From Sipunculus nudus (lineage: Eukaryota; Annelida; Sipuncula; Golfingiida; Sipunculidae): DNA of 64,000 nucleotides. Position 1 is the stretch's first letter. Each line of letters starts with the position of its first letter. The position numbers and the translations under genes were made by a program. The notes under the pieces are model-generated. The model was not told where the DNA came from. It searched no databases and saw nothing but the letters and a program-made list of their open reading frames with translations. The DNA lies in contig CM049315.1 in the NCBI GenBank assembly GCA_026874595.1, positions 18,375,664 to 18,439,663 of the forward strand. Direction: 5' to 3'. This document shows positions 1-12,518 of this stretch, one piece after another.

Positions 1-1790
1 CGGAACTCAAACACATCAAATTTTGCTGTGTATGAGGCATTAAATGTGTTTCGTTTAGTCAGAACACACTCACTGTGTTACCAAACGCATTATTCCGCTC
101 AAACACATCTGTTTTCCAAAATGTGTTTGGAAATGTGTTTGGGAACACATCTACTGTGTTTGAGTATGTGTTTCAAAACACATGTAATGTGTATGCGCCT
201 TTCCCCGAGAGGGAGTTGGTTGTCACGTGATACATAACCGCCAAATTCAAAAACAGTCTGGTCTTTGTTCGGGTGGCCCATCATCTCAGCAGACATAACT
301 GGCAGACTACATGCTGCAAGGTCTGAGGTAAGTTAAGAATGTATTGTTTTTTTCAAAATCGGCTATATGTGGAATGTCTTAATTATATGTACAGTCAGTA
401 AGAGCACTGAGTGTTAATTATCCAGATTTAGATGATGATGCCTGCATTGCATGCCTGCCTGACTGCGACATTGCCCCTAAAATAATATGTATACAGTCAT
501 GCAGTTTACAAGGAATGTGCAAGGAGATTTATATTATACATGTATATAACATATTTTTGTCGTACTTAACAACTTAACATTACCAAAGACGTTATTATTA
601 TGTAATTCCAACTGTTCACTGTATATGCATGTGTATGCATGCAGGGCCATGCACAAAGTTCATGAAGCTTCGCTCAGTACAGGGCACATGTAACAACTGC
701 TGATAAGACTGCAGGCAGCTTGTTGTAGAACAGGGTCAGGTTTGTAACCCTATAAGGTTGTCACAGTCGCAGCGTGCTTTTATACAGCCACACTCTTGTT
801 ATGTTGGTGACTTAGCTACATATATGCCCCCCTCCCCACCCGAGTAGTAAATGCTAATATACAACTGCACAATGTTTCATGCCTGTTTGTTTTTTTAATT
901 TCTTATACGTTCGTTTTCTTATTTTATAGGACTTAAGCCCACCCAAGTCTTTATGCTCTTCAAGAAGAGGAGCGAAATGAGGCTGTCTCAAGACTGCTGG
1001 TGATCCAATTAAGAGAGCTACATCATAGATAAATGCACAATTACTCCAGACTCATTGAACTTCTATTTACCATATATTATGACATTTCGGCAACTTGCAC
1101 TCTACATATATACCCCATTTCTGTATATTATAGTATGTGCATCACTTGGTTTAGTTATAATCTGGGGTGTTTTTCTCGGATTCTTGGCCTGCATACTACA
1201 GAAAAACATCATTAGAGACCTATGTCTCTGTATTCAATAAGGACAAGGACTATAATATATTTTTTTCATAAACTGAATAAATATACGGTGAAAATATTAT
1301 GATAAATGGTTCAAATTTGTGTAACTGCTTTTGTTATTTGTTTTCTGTGTTACAGGTGAATATACAGCTGAATTATATGGATTAGATACTTTTATTCCTT
1401 ACTTATTCCAGTCTCAAGACCAGGCAAGCTACATGTATTTGGAACTTTTGCAGAACACATTTTAGCACATTCAGAACAGATCAAATGCGTTTCAGAACAC
1501 ATTTATATTATCATACACATTTACTGTGTTTCCGTACACATTTAATGCCTCGTCCCAGATACAAATCTCTAACACATCTCTATGTGTGTGTTCCGAAACA
1601 CGTCTATGTGTGTTCCGAAACACATTTATATGTGTTCCCAAAACCATCTATGATGTGTTACAAAACACATTAAATTTATCATACACATTAATGTGTTTCT
1701 GTACACATTTTAATGCCTCATCTCAGATACAAGTCTCGTACACATTTAAATGTGTTCCCAAACACATTTTTGGTTTTCAGTGTAGGTTAA
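1..1790. mobile_element. DNA-transposon-like element with palindrome-rich inverted ends (left edge cut by the window)
   Basis: Two clusters of short AACACAT/ATGTGTT palindromic motifs, at about 1-200 and 1440-1790, flank a unique core of about 1.2 kb. The clusters are inverted copies of each other: gaggcattaaatgtgt at 34-49 matches acacatttaatgcctc at 1536-1551, and a second related block lies near 1703-1720. This is the layout of a DNA transposon with long repetitive subterminal inverted repeats. The core holds a possible gene fragment at 938-1032. No target-site duplication can be checked because the left end lies outside the window. An alternative is a simple inverted duplication. Confidence 0.45.
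938..1032 (+). pseudogene. Possible terminal exon fragment, Myb/SANT-like transposon accessory protein
   Basis: After a pyrimidine tract and AG at 936-937, a frame runs to TAA at 1030-1032. It reads ...PSLYALQEEERNEAVSRL, then LVIQLRELHHR. The acidic/arginine helix ending in QLRELxHR resembles the C-terminal helix of Myb/SANT proteins that accompany PIF/Harbinger transposases. This is resemblance only. The same frame has a TAA at 934-936, so it needs splicing to be open. No partner exon was found. It lies inside the palindrome-ended element, which fits a transposon remnant. Confidence 0.2.
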
Positions 1791-2490
1791 AATCACTCAT
1801 ATCTCTGCAGTGGTTTGACTAACTGACCTGAAATTCGGCATGCGTATACTTCCTAGATAGCTTTCTTGATTTTATGACAGGTGGCTCCACCTACATTCAC
1901 GTTCACACTGCAGACATCCAAGCTCATATCTCGGGAACCGTTTGACCAACAGGAAAAAAAAAACACAAATGTAGCCCTTGGATAGTTTTATAACGTACAC
2001 AAAAATGGTGGCGCCACATGCAGCCATTTTTGCATAACGTCCATCTGTTTGTCTGCCTTGGGTTATAATCACTCATATCTCTGCAGTGTTTTGACCAAAT
2101 TACCTGAAATTCGGCATGCTAATACATCCCGCATAGCTTTCTTGATTTTATGACAGGTGGCGCCACCTTCAATCACGTTCACGCTGTAGACATCCATGTT
2201 TATATCTCCGGACTCGTTCGACCAATCAGGAAAAATTTTTTTTAAACTGATGTAGCCCTTGGATAGCTTTATAACATACACAAAAATGGTGGCGCCACCT
2301 GCAGCCATTTTTGCACAGTGTCCATCTGTTTGTCTGCTGTGGGATAAAATCACTCATATCTCTCCAGTGGTTTGACTTTTCCACCTGAAATTTTGCATGT
2401 GTATACATCGTGGATGGTTTCTCGTTCAAATAACTGGTGGCGCCACCTAAAATCATGTTAACGTGGCAGACATCAATTCTAATATGTAAC
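1791..2490. repeat. About 279-bp tandem repeat, 2.5 copies
   Basis: The block beginning 'aatcactcatatctctgcag' starts at about 1791, 2069 and 2349, giving a period of about 279 bp; the third copy is partial. Each unit contains 'ggtggcgccacct' and 'aaaatggtggcgccac' palindromic segments. Frames on the minus strand here are translations of the repeat (they all share an FVYVIKLSKGYI-like stretch) and are not taken as genes. Confidence 0.8.
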
Positions 2491-2822
2491 ACATGTAACT
2501 CTATTTCCCCTTGCCACTCAATCCATGCCTCACTTCACCCGTCCTGCTCTGATTTTGGCGGAAACACGTAGTCGCTTGTCGACTACCCGTATTTTAGTTT
2601 ACCTTAAATATTTACCCTTGTTCATGGGAAGTGTTTTAGATAGTACATCAGAGGGCTCATCGGAACCATGCAGGTGACAATTGCCATCAATATTTTTTTA
2701 AAAGATGTATGTATGTAGATAATAAAAATGCCTGATAGTAGTATATGAATGTGGTAATTTTCTGTATCAGCCTGTCTTGGGATGTACTTTCACCGAAATT
2801 GCAATTTTGCGGTACATACTGT

Positions 2823-2825
<3 letters not shown>

Positions 2826-2869
<44 letters not shown>
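2826..2869. repeat. (TA)n microsatellite
   Basis: About 22 perfect TA units. Confidence 0.98.
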
Positions 2870-2870
<1 letters not shown>

Positions 2871-5800
2871 CTAGTTATAACATCTTATATATTGCTTGAT
2901 TTAAAACAAGTTTGATTTCAGTTGAAAGTAGACATTTAAAGCTTTCTTCTGGTTTGTTATTCATGTATATAGCTTTCCAAATTCAAGAGGTATGAATACT
3001 TTTTCTCATCCTGTATCAAAGCAATTTGTATAATTTTGGCTTATTTATTACAAAACACAAGGTGTATTTCTGATTAGACCACCCGTGACCAGTTTGGTTT
3101 TTATGAAGTGATTAGTTATGTCTGAAGTCTTTTAGGTGAATAAAAACATGTCTGGCATCCAAATACAATTAATGGATTTGGGCGTGGTCGCAGGAAGGTG
3201 TTATTCCGTTTTTTTGTTGACGATACATGTCCCATTGCCATCAACTGTCCACAGAAACAATTAATGCCTGGTTGATAATTTAGAGTACTTCTGTGTCGCA
3301 TACCCGCGCACTTATCGAACCCGGACTGGTTAATCTTCCCAATTATTCCATTCGACTGCTATCGGGGGCCGATATATGGACTAAAACTCGGATGTCGCAA
3401 GCCTATTGTCACACATGACATGTATGCAGGCACAGGTAAACGGCTAGTTGTTCAAACATATGTTTTTGCATGTCTCCGTTTAAAAAAAATAAAGAAAAGT
3501 CATTTTAGGCAGTATATCTTTAATTGTAAGATTTTGTTATATTGGTTCCCTGTGATAGCATAAGTCACTTGTGATATCGTACAAACTAGCCGCCGTATCT
3601 GCCCTTCTGGCCAAATTCGCTTTCTTACACGAAATATAAAAGAGTAATATTTCCATGCGAATATTTCCTACAATCTTAGCATATAAAATCAAGGCAAGAG
3701 CAGTAAATGTACCTACGACATCTTGCTTTGATTGCACCATAAATAAATGATAGATCTTACAGTTTGCCTTTGTGTCACTACTCATTGTGAAGCAGAGCTG
3801 TAAGTTAATCATTCTGACTTGCCTTTGTTTATACTGTTACATTTCTTACAGGAGAGAGATTTCTAAATAAATACCATTTTCTGTAACGGAAACTAGATGT
3901 TTATTTGAACCATGGGGCAAACAGTGTTTTAACATAAATATATACCAGTTTGCTATATCGCCAGTAAGTGCAATGACTCATCCTGTTCCAGTTTTATGTT
4001 AATAAAAAATGCTAGTGATAAGCCCGAATTAATAAAATCAGTTATGGAACACATTTTATTTAAATCTAACCTACTTTGACTCAGGAGTTCGGGGACTTTG
4101 TCTCAAACAAATTTCTGGCAGTCCAGTGTCAACTAGCTTTACCGGATTGGAAGACATGCATGGTTCGCCTTGGCATATGTACTTGTACCATAGCCATTAA
4201 GATCCTTTAGTTTTAATCTTTAAAATGCAATTTTTTACTACCCGGTCAAAGCAATTTGCGGCCTTATCATTCCCAAGGTTAGGAGATCATGTTAATCACT
4301 GAGCTTTGTACAGGCCGAACAGTTATAAAATCAATGGAGATAACAGTTTTGCCCTTAAGAGAATATTATCTCTCGCTTACAAGGATATAATTGTAAAGTT
4401 CTGATATATCACAAAATGGAGATACATATTCTAAATGGTTTGTTTTCTTATTATTTTCCTTTATTTAAAAGTTTAACTAGAAACAAACATGATAATAAAC
4501 ATGAATTTAACTAATTTGTCATTCTTCTGGTGATTTCTATTTTAATTCCTTGCAAGTGCTAACTGTTTTATGACTTTATTTGGCAAGGTAGCCAGGCTTG
4601 AAATAATTATAAGATATAACAGACTTTTAAAATCCCGGTGATAATCCAAAACAAATATTGAAATGATTTCCATATTCCACTCGATGTTATCTTTCAAACC
4701 ATGCAAAATAGAACTCATCAGATTTGATTTTTTTTCGGTCAGAAAGCGATTGCAAATTTATATGATTATGAACTTATGAACTGATTTTGCCTATTTTTCC
4801 TATAAACCAAACATTGAATTTTACTTAGATATTTTAATTTAGGTATGAAACTTCAATTTACAAAAGGGCCTAGTTGTGTAATGATCAATGTAACAAACAA
4901 TTCTTTAAGGAGTTTTTATCACACAGCGAACATTCACGGTGAATAGTGAAACTTTACATAAGTAAACAAATTCTATATCTTAAATACATTATAATCTGTT
5001 ACCTCTTCTGTTGATTTTAAATATTTAACTTTACCAAGTGGCCCACTGGTAATAATGCTCAGATGAATCTATATTGGTCAGTGATCCGATTCTGATCAAC
5101 TAAAGAGATTTTAAGAGAGCCTGAATACACAACTTCTGAACATCCCAGGTCTAGCAATTACTAGTTTGCCCTTGATATATATCACACTGATATAATTGCA
5201 GTCTGTCATTCACAAAAAAAACTTAAAAGTCTTATATTATCTTTTTGCATTGTTCATAATCGCGATTCATGATGGAATAACAGAGAGTGAAACTATAAGA
5301 AATACCATTTCAACTCTGGTCCATCATAAGCTACATACAGAAAAATTGTTGTTATACCACTAAAAAAACATAAAAAACGGTTTTGCTCGCAGAAGAAAGG
5401 TGAACATGAACGGTGCAATACTCGTAAAAGTCACATGACCAATGTTTGGTGAAGCAAAATAAAATTGCAGGTAAAATCAATTATATAATACAACAATAGC
5501 GAATATAAATTAATCAACGCTATCCCTCAAATAAAAGCCATTTTTTTTATATCCTGATTTGAGTTAGCGTCATATCGACCCTTTGGCATTACGACCAGAT
5601 TACTAGCGCCAGAGTAGGCTTACCAGCCCCATTATCCGATTGCCTACTAAGTCGGGTAGTCACGGCTAAATTTGAGTAGGAAGAACTGGAAAAGATCATT
5701 TTGACTCTGGTAAACATAAGTGGCGATACTAGCAAGTATAACCCGGACATACCAGTCATGGGATAAATATGCTGGGTACTTGTGATAACATTATGAATAC

Positions 5801-6620
5801 AAACACTTGTAAAATAAGTAAAGACAAATCTTATTATGATTCAGCACACGTCATATTTATTAAGTCATCATTTGATTATCTCCAGTGAATAAGCCATGGC
5901 CTGAAAGGAGTTATATATTTTTGGTTGCACAAGTTAGGACAACCTATAGTTTACAAACAAAATACCAGTCCCATGATCAACATTACCACAGAACTTGGAA
6001 CTGACAGTTATGGCAGTTCCTGCTGAATTCGGTTACCGACATAGCGTTATATCTGTTGACGTATTCTATATATTGAGTATTTATCTAAAGAGTGAGGCAG
6101 AGGCGGGGTGGGTCTAGGAGGTTCGGACCCCCCTTTTCCGGTCGCCACAACTTTTTAAAGGATTTTAGAATAAGGTTTGTGTCCTTGAAACCCCACCCGC
6201 TCTTTGCCGAACCTGGGGACCTTTTTTAAAGGTTTTGCCATTAGTCCTGGCATGAACCCCTCCTTTTCTTAAATCCTGGATCTGCCCGTGTGAGGACATA
6301 AGAAAGAAAAGCAGTAGGTGTATACACGTATTGATAAAAAATGATACATCATTGAAAAAAAATATTTTGCTGGATATAAGTTTGGCATATAAATATGTAT
6401 GAAGTAAATTTATATAACCGCTTTTTTGTCGTTTTTTTACGGGTAGGTGTAAATATGTGAATGTGTTACTTAAACAGTATACACCCAGGGGTCATAAATG
6501 GCATGTATTACTGAAGCGTATGGTTAAAGCTATCATTTGAGACCACATTTGACTAGAAAGGTTTTGCATATTACGCAGTATGGGCCTTATAACCACTCTG
6601 GAGTCGGCGTCCTTGAAATG

Positions 6621-6623
<3 letters not shown>

Positions 6624-6679
<56 letters not shown>
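6624..6679. repeat. (TA)n microsatellite
   Basis: About 28 perfect TA units. Confidence 0.98.
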
Positions 6680-6681
<2 letters not shown>

Positions 6682-9600
6682 GTCATCCGACATAAAACAT
6701 CCATTTATTCACTGAAAGCTACCACTGTCATACTCCTATAAGGCATTTTTTAGGCCCCTACCTACAAATATTTACCTATCAAGCACACGTGGTGAAAATT
6801 TGGCACCAAAATGGTATACTGATGATCCAAATTATGGAGGGAAACATGGTCATATTGTCTGTATGGACACCAGTAGGGACGATTTCAGGCGAATCGTCTT
6901 TGATTGGTATTTTGACTAAAATGATTAGTCATTTATTTTAATAAAAAAAATACATTACATGGTATTTAAACTAAAAAGATAAGTCATTAATTTTTAATTT
7001 AAAAAAATATTACATTAACAAATTTTCCTTTCAATTCCACTGTTGACCAACCTCTCCAACGTCTCGATTTGGACAGATCATCAGTCAAAAAATTTTAATT
7101 CAAACACTAAATTCAACTGTGATATTATTTTATATATGGTTATCAGTTATTCCGGCAGATGGCGATGTGGTCCCGGTAAACATCATCCCTTCCTGCAGAA
7201 TATTTGCACCATAACTTGATGCACACCGACACTTCCCTCTGTAAACAGTAACTTATTTGTGTTAATGAAAACTTAACACAGGCAACCCTTTCAATTGTAT
7301 GATTCCTATATTTTTTCAACGGTAATCAAATGCAATGTAATTTAGAAAGTTAAACCTGAGAAAAGTTTTTTTTTGGTGGGCTTGAAAACTACAAATGCAG
7401 ACATGGGTGCGATTGGGTTGGGGACCAATACACACACACACACACGAACACTTTTTTAACCGGTGGTGGAACTTGGATACTTGGACATACCATATAATAT
7501 CCCCTCCCCTCCCCTCCCCCCTAATACACACACATTTGAAAATCAAATGAATAGCATTAAATCTCACGTTGCCATTGAAAAGATCTCAGAAATTACTTAC
7601 ATACCAAAGTACCAGTTTTCATAATGAAACTTGTGCAAGCGATCCACAATTGTGATTCTTGCAGATTCTAAGGATTAAATCAAACCTAATCGAATTGCGA
7701 AACAACTAGTTTTTACTTGTTGCATGGTTATAATAGAGATTTCTCCCTCATACTATCTACCCAGATTGTTTAATCAGTTCTTACATTTTGAATGAAAGTC
7801 GTTGGGTTATGATAACACTACTTATAATGTTCATTCTTTGAATGAGCAAAAAAACTGGAGAACGCTGAAATATGGTATACCTTTCTGCATGCAAGGGCTT
7901 TACTGTGCGGTAAGAGATGGAGGAACCCACATTGTAAAAGGAAATTGCGCCCCTGACCGCATGCAGTCATTCAACCTGCTCCTTTTAAGCGACATTCAAG
8001 GTTTCCCTAGAATAAAATCGCCAATCCCTAACGATTAAGCGGTAGTCACGTAACGAGTTTGCATAGTATTTTTAACAACTAAGTAATAAGATAAATCTAT
8101 AAAGTATTAAAAAAAAATACAACAAATGTATACGGATCAAAGTATATAGAACTGGAAACCATATCAGGTACATTTGTGAGGTGCCAACCGGCATAAGTTA
8201 GCTACCGATCTGATACAGGCCTAGGTGTGGCCTCCGAAACCTCTTCATAAAATATATGCATTTTTCCAAATAAAAAAATGCTTCTTCTTCTTTATTTCTT
8301 GACAGATATTGATTCTGTTTGTTTTATCTTTTAAGGCTTATTAGAAGCGAAACAGCTACTCCGAAATTTGAAGTTTATTAATTATGCAAACGTATACATA
8401 ATCACAAAAAGGTCCTTCTTCTCCTAAACTTCTCGACCGTTTTTAATTCCAATTCTTTCATTTTGTCGGGTCAAGAGCAAATATTAATCCATTAATTAGT
8501 GCCCTACGTAATATTCTATTTGTATTCGAAACAGAGTGTTAAGTATAATTTGAAATATCTTAGGAACCCTCTGCATTTTGCAGATCTGTTGTATATGTGA
8601 CCAGTATGAGAGTATTGCGTGCAGGTGGTGCTACCTGCAGTTTTCTCTCGATACGGGAGTAAATGTTAGCACTCCAGGTCTAATATTTTAGGAGTCTTTA
8701 AGAAACTTAACTTTAAAGTTTGATTGTTTCACATATTAACATTTTTACGTGTCCCATGTTTCACACATAGTGAAAATCTGTTACCAAATATCTCAGCAAT
8801 CATTTCGCAATATTCCAGACATATTGTTAATGGGAATGGGAGGAACACTACACCATTGGTGTTCTTTTTTTAATAAATTTTATTGAATATAAAATGTACA
8901 GGCATAGAAACATTAGTAAAAAAATATAAAACAATGTATCACTTTATAATAATTTACACTTGCAATAGAATCCAATCAGGACCCAATACACATCTGGCAC
9001 AGGTGCGATATGAACTTTGCATGCTTCTGTATCATTCAGATACACCCCAGAATTCAGGATACATCCATTCAAGGCTCTGCGAAGTACCAAATATGTATAT
9101 CTAGAACACATTACGTATAATCTTACATAATAGGGCTCAATGCTCAACCATAAGATGTATCTGATGTAAGAAAAATCCAAACACTTTTCAACTGAACAAA
9201 AATCTTTAACTGATTCATGAAGTTTAACAGGTCTATTATAAACCTGTAACTGTAATATTACACTTAATGCACACCTGCAACCTTGCTACCTGTGTACTAC
9301 ACCTGTTTATCAATAACCAAGGGTAGCGTTACTTCAACTGACCCTAGAGTCCCATAACTTGATCTGATTCATTCTTATCATCAAATGACTGACTGCATAA
9401 TTACACTACGTAACTTGATTACTAGCTATGAATACAAAAAAATGTTGAATGCCTGTTGCATTTTAAAACAAGATATCCCCATATCGTCTTATAAATAAGA
9501 AACCCTGCTTAGATTTATCTAATATAATGTTCTAAGTATGTTTGAAACACCAATCAATCCTGTCAAAGTGGATTGTTTTACTTGTTAGAGACAGAAATAA

Positions 9601-10055
9601 TTAAGAATTTTACCGTTAATAACCATTGCCAGAATGGCAGACCAATCACACCTTTGAGACCGTTTACATAATACCATATTAATTATTTTTTCTACCAGAT
9701 TTGAACCTCTCTTTATTGTCATCTGGTGATGATGAAGCGAAACATATATATCATTATGTTATAGCTGTAACATTCTTTTGAAATGAGAAAAAAATACATT
9801 CACGAGACGAACCAGTTGTAATGGTGTAGAGCAATACCTGTCTTGCAATTAATTTATGATGCAGACTTCAGTATGCAGAACCGCCTCGGTGATGATATTC
9901 CGAATATACATCATCTTGCAGTCAATGATGTCCTTTTTTTGTTCAGATGATATATTGTTTGGTTGTCCTGCAAACATTTCTAAGCACAACACCAAAAGCG
10001 AAACAGCTATGGAAAAGAAGATCTATGCCAGTGTGGGAGCTGTAAGCACGTCGTG

Positions 10056-10058
<3 letters not shown>

Positions 10059-10115
<57 letters not shown>
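10059..10115. repeat. (TA)n microsatellite
   Basis: About 28 TA units, directly abutting the TGTTAC start of the LTR-like block. It may be the insertion target, since TA repeats are also seen just after the block. Confidence 0.98.
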
Positions 10116-10119
<4 letters not shown>

Positions 10120-10940
10120 ACGGAACCTAAAATCAACAAATCACGTATGCGTGATGAACATAAATTTGTCAAGGGGATAAAAAGAAAATCAGATTCTGTA
10201 ACACTAGGCAACGTGAAATGTCTAGGGGAATGAGTAAAGAAGTCAGTGGTTTTTTTGTAAACAAATAACTATAATTTATTCTTAAAACGACCCTAACATC
10301 AAAATACACCAAATCAATACAATTACACAGTAAAACAGCGGTATAACAACAATTCAATACAATCACACAATAAAATAAACAAAGTGCAAGATACCACCAA
10401 TGTCACAACGATAAGCCCTTTTAAATGTATCCACACAAATCTTCTCGGAGAATAACAGTCCGATGTAAAGCCCTTATAACAATCCAGAAAGTATTTAACT
10501 TGAGGCAGGCAGCATTAAATGTATAGAGTTAGTAACAGTAGAATCCCTGAAATTACTGGATAATCAGACAGGTCCCACAAACTGACATAAACACGTCTGT
10601 GTCCGCTGGAATATTCTCTCCTCCCTCTCGGCTCTAAAACGCAGCGCCCTATTTATAACTTTTCACCCCAAGCCGAGAATTTTCCACTTCTCGAACAGTC
10701 TAAAGGATCCAACACAACACGCAGTAAACACGCGTTACAGGAATCATCTGGAAAAAGAAGGCTGTGTCTCAAGGTATTAGGGTTCACACGTGAGCTCGGC
10801 CAGGCGAGAAAGCCCCAAGATATCATGACAACGAGAGTTCAACCAGTACGGATTAAACTGAGAATGCAATACGCGGCCAGACACGGGCGCTACAACACGA
10901 GTTACGCCCGTGTGACACAATAAAAAGGGCACCTGTAACA
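10116..10940 (+). mobile_element. Solo-LTR-like element
   Basis: An 825-bp block starts TGTTACGGAACC and ends CACCTGTAACA, so it has TG...CA ends with a 6-bp terminal inverted repeat (TGTTAC/GTAACA). It is flanked on both sides by ATAT, a possible 4-bp target duplication, though an AT-repeat context makes this weak. Inside are a TATA-like ctatttataac near 10,650 and AATAAA at 10,919-10,924, close to the right end, as in an LTR's promoter and poly(A) region. No second LTR, primer-binding site or pol frame is nearby, so a solo LTR is the simplest reading. A different TG..CA repeat is possible. Confidence 0.4.
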
Positions 10941-11832
10941 ATATACTTACTTAGATAAAACTTAAAAACGCCATTCTCGGAATAGGGAACACCCGACTAC
11001 ATTTTACAAATAAGCGAAACTAACTCTGAAATTACGTTCAACTCAAACTAAGTCACTGAGGATGAAATATATCATAACATAACACATTTATATCACTGAG
11101 GATGAGATACATCATAACATCATACATGTTTATCACTGAGGATAAAATACATAATAATATCATACATGTATGTGGGTATTTTACCATTTGGGTTGGTCAT
11201 AATCAGGATTAGGTTTCTAAAATGTTACAATATCATTAACCTTACATGAGATATCGCCTCATCTTTTGCAATTAATCCGTGATATAACCTGATTTCCATG
11301 TATCGTCACAGTATCGATGTTTATTGTCTAACCCTCCCATCACTCTCGCTCACTGGGACAACAAAGTGAACATTTTGCTATACAAAGGAAGAATCAATTG
11401 CTGACATGGCAGTGATTGCTCTCTTAATTGAGTTGCACGCCTAGAGTGTGTCTCGAGTGGACAAGTTAATTAATAAATAACACAAGCATATTTAGATTCC
11501 GCTGACCGCGCGAGTAGTCGGGTGCTTTCAAGGCTTGTTACCTGTATCGGTCTTAATTGGTACATGTGTCCCATGGAAAGCCCAGTGGTATAATACAACA
11601 ATGAAACCTAATGGCACGGATTCTGTGGGATTTCCGTCGTATATAGAGTTAATGTGGTCATCAGTTTCACTAATAAAACAGCTGAACTCGAGACCCGCCA
11701 GTTATAAGTGTTGCAGCATTGCATGGAAGAGGCCACCAGTACCTCTGATTTTTATCATCATCATCTATGATCAAAATGTGCTTCAGGAATATGAGTATAT
11801 TTTGAAACAAATCTGTCAAACAGTCTTTCGTT
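10941..11832. other. Non-coding, with a 3 x 40-bp tandem repeat
   Basis: Only a short tandem repeat stands out: 'tcactgaggat' recurs at 11,053, 11,093 and 11,133 (period 40 bp). The rest has no coding signal that I can support. Confidence 0.5.
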
Positions 11833-11880
11833 ATGGACGACTTAATCGAATTGGAGCAAACCCTTAAGTCTGAGTCCATG
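11833..11880 (+). CDS. Candidate 5' coding exon (a) upstream of the channel gene
   Basis: An ATG with G at -3 and G at +4 opens 16 codons, MDDLIELEQTLKSESM, ending exactly at a good donor (ATG|gtaaga) in phase 0. Exon (b), 168 bp downstream, starts in phase 0, so the two join cleanly. Acidic, soluble sequence. It might be the start of a longer cytosolic N-terminus of the DEG/ENaC channel, or of an unrelated small gene. Sequence signals only; no homology recognised. Confidence 0.35.
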
Positions 11881-12048
11881 GTAAGAAGAAAAAAATGAAG
11901 ACCAGGCGATGTTGAGCAAAACAGGATAAAACAACCACTTAAGGATAGAACATGCTTAAGAAGTCCAAAAACTGATTTCAGAGGTGTCACAAAAAGGCGG
12001 TAAAATTTTTTCCCAAACATTTGCTGAAAACAAAACTTTATCTCTAAG

Positions 12049-12149
12049 AAATTATCCCGAGAGGACGATTCAATTACGGAAAAGGAAAATGAGTTAAAAT
12101 GTTTAGATCACTGGTGGAGTAAACTTGATGACTGGATGGTTAAACCTCG
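12049..12149 (+). CDS. Candidate 5' coding exon (b) upstream of the channel gene
   Basis: After a pyrimidine-rich acceptor (ctttatctctaag|) the frame reads KLSREDDSITEKENELK, then a Trp-rich stretch LDHWWSKLDDWMVKP, and stops at a strong donor cg|gtaagg in phase 2. The composition is protein-like. Joining to the channel frame needs a phase-2 acceptor: the only one just upstream is a poor site at 12,367-12,368, whereas the better cag at 12,360-12,361 would cause a frameshift. Either exons (a) and (b) belong to an alternative 5' end through an exon I have missed, or they are a separate transcript. Confidence 0.35.
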
Positions 12150-12351
12150 GTAAGGAAGAGCTTTAATATATATTTTATATAAAGACTTTAATAAATTTAA
12201 ATGAAATAATAAATCAATTACCAAACTGCGGCGTGGAGTGTGTCAGCAAGGTAAAGGGCATTATATGATATATATATTAAGTGAACAAGAGACTGGAGCC
12301 TTTAAAGGGGAATAAGGTTCAATAACTACAGTAAGAACTACACACTGAGAA

Positions 12352-12518
12352 ATGTTTACAGTAAAAAGCCGGACGATCGCTGCTTTTCATAAGGAAGCTG
12401 AACCGGAAGCAGACCGGAAAGATCCGACATTTTTACAAAGATGGCACGAGCATGCGCAGAACACCTCCATCCACGGGATGCGAATCATCGGAGACCCTCA
12501 AGTCTGGTGGTTTAGAAG
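12352..12518 (+). CDS. Channel exon 1: cytosolic N-terminus
   Basis: 167 nt, residues 1-55 plus part of 56. Holds FLQRWHEHAQNTSIHGM, the amphipathic pre-TM1 segment with the His-Gly motif. ATG has G at -3. Donor ag|gtatgt, phase 2. Confidence 0.85.

Larger units (their letters stand above)
2491..10058. other. Long non-coding stretch
   Basis: I see no convincing exon on either strand in these 7.5 kb. They hold two (TA)n runs (2826-2869, 6624-6679), a short CA run (7431-7445), a 55-bp partial duplication at about 6913-7017 ('agtcatttat/agtcattaat' blocks) and otherwise unique AT-rich sequence. A 78-codon open frame at 7802-8038 has no recognisable motif or splice sites. An AATAAA on the minus strand near 8880 is isolated. 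Confidence 0.5.

Noticed and set aside
1872-2492. Overlapping minus-strand frames of 66-94 codons with a shared peptide
   Set aside because: Three registers of one non-coding tandem repeat; the shared peptide is the repeat itself.
6492-6704. 70-codon minus-strand frame with an Ile-Tyr repeat, and similar frames at 9,856-10,233, 46,154-46,372, 54,929-55,220 and 14,711-15,049
   Set aside because: Translations of (TA)n and (CA)n microsatellites.
11670-12020. 116-codon minus-strand frame
   Set aside because: Antisense to the better-supported + strand exons at 11,833 and 12,049; no motif.
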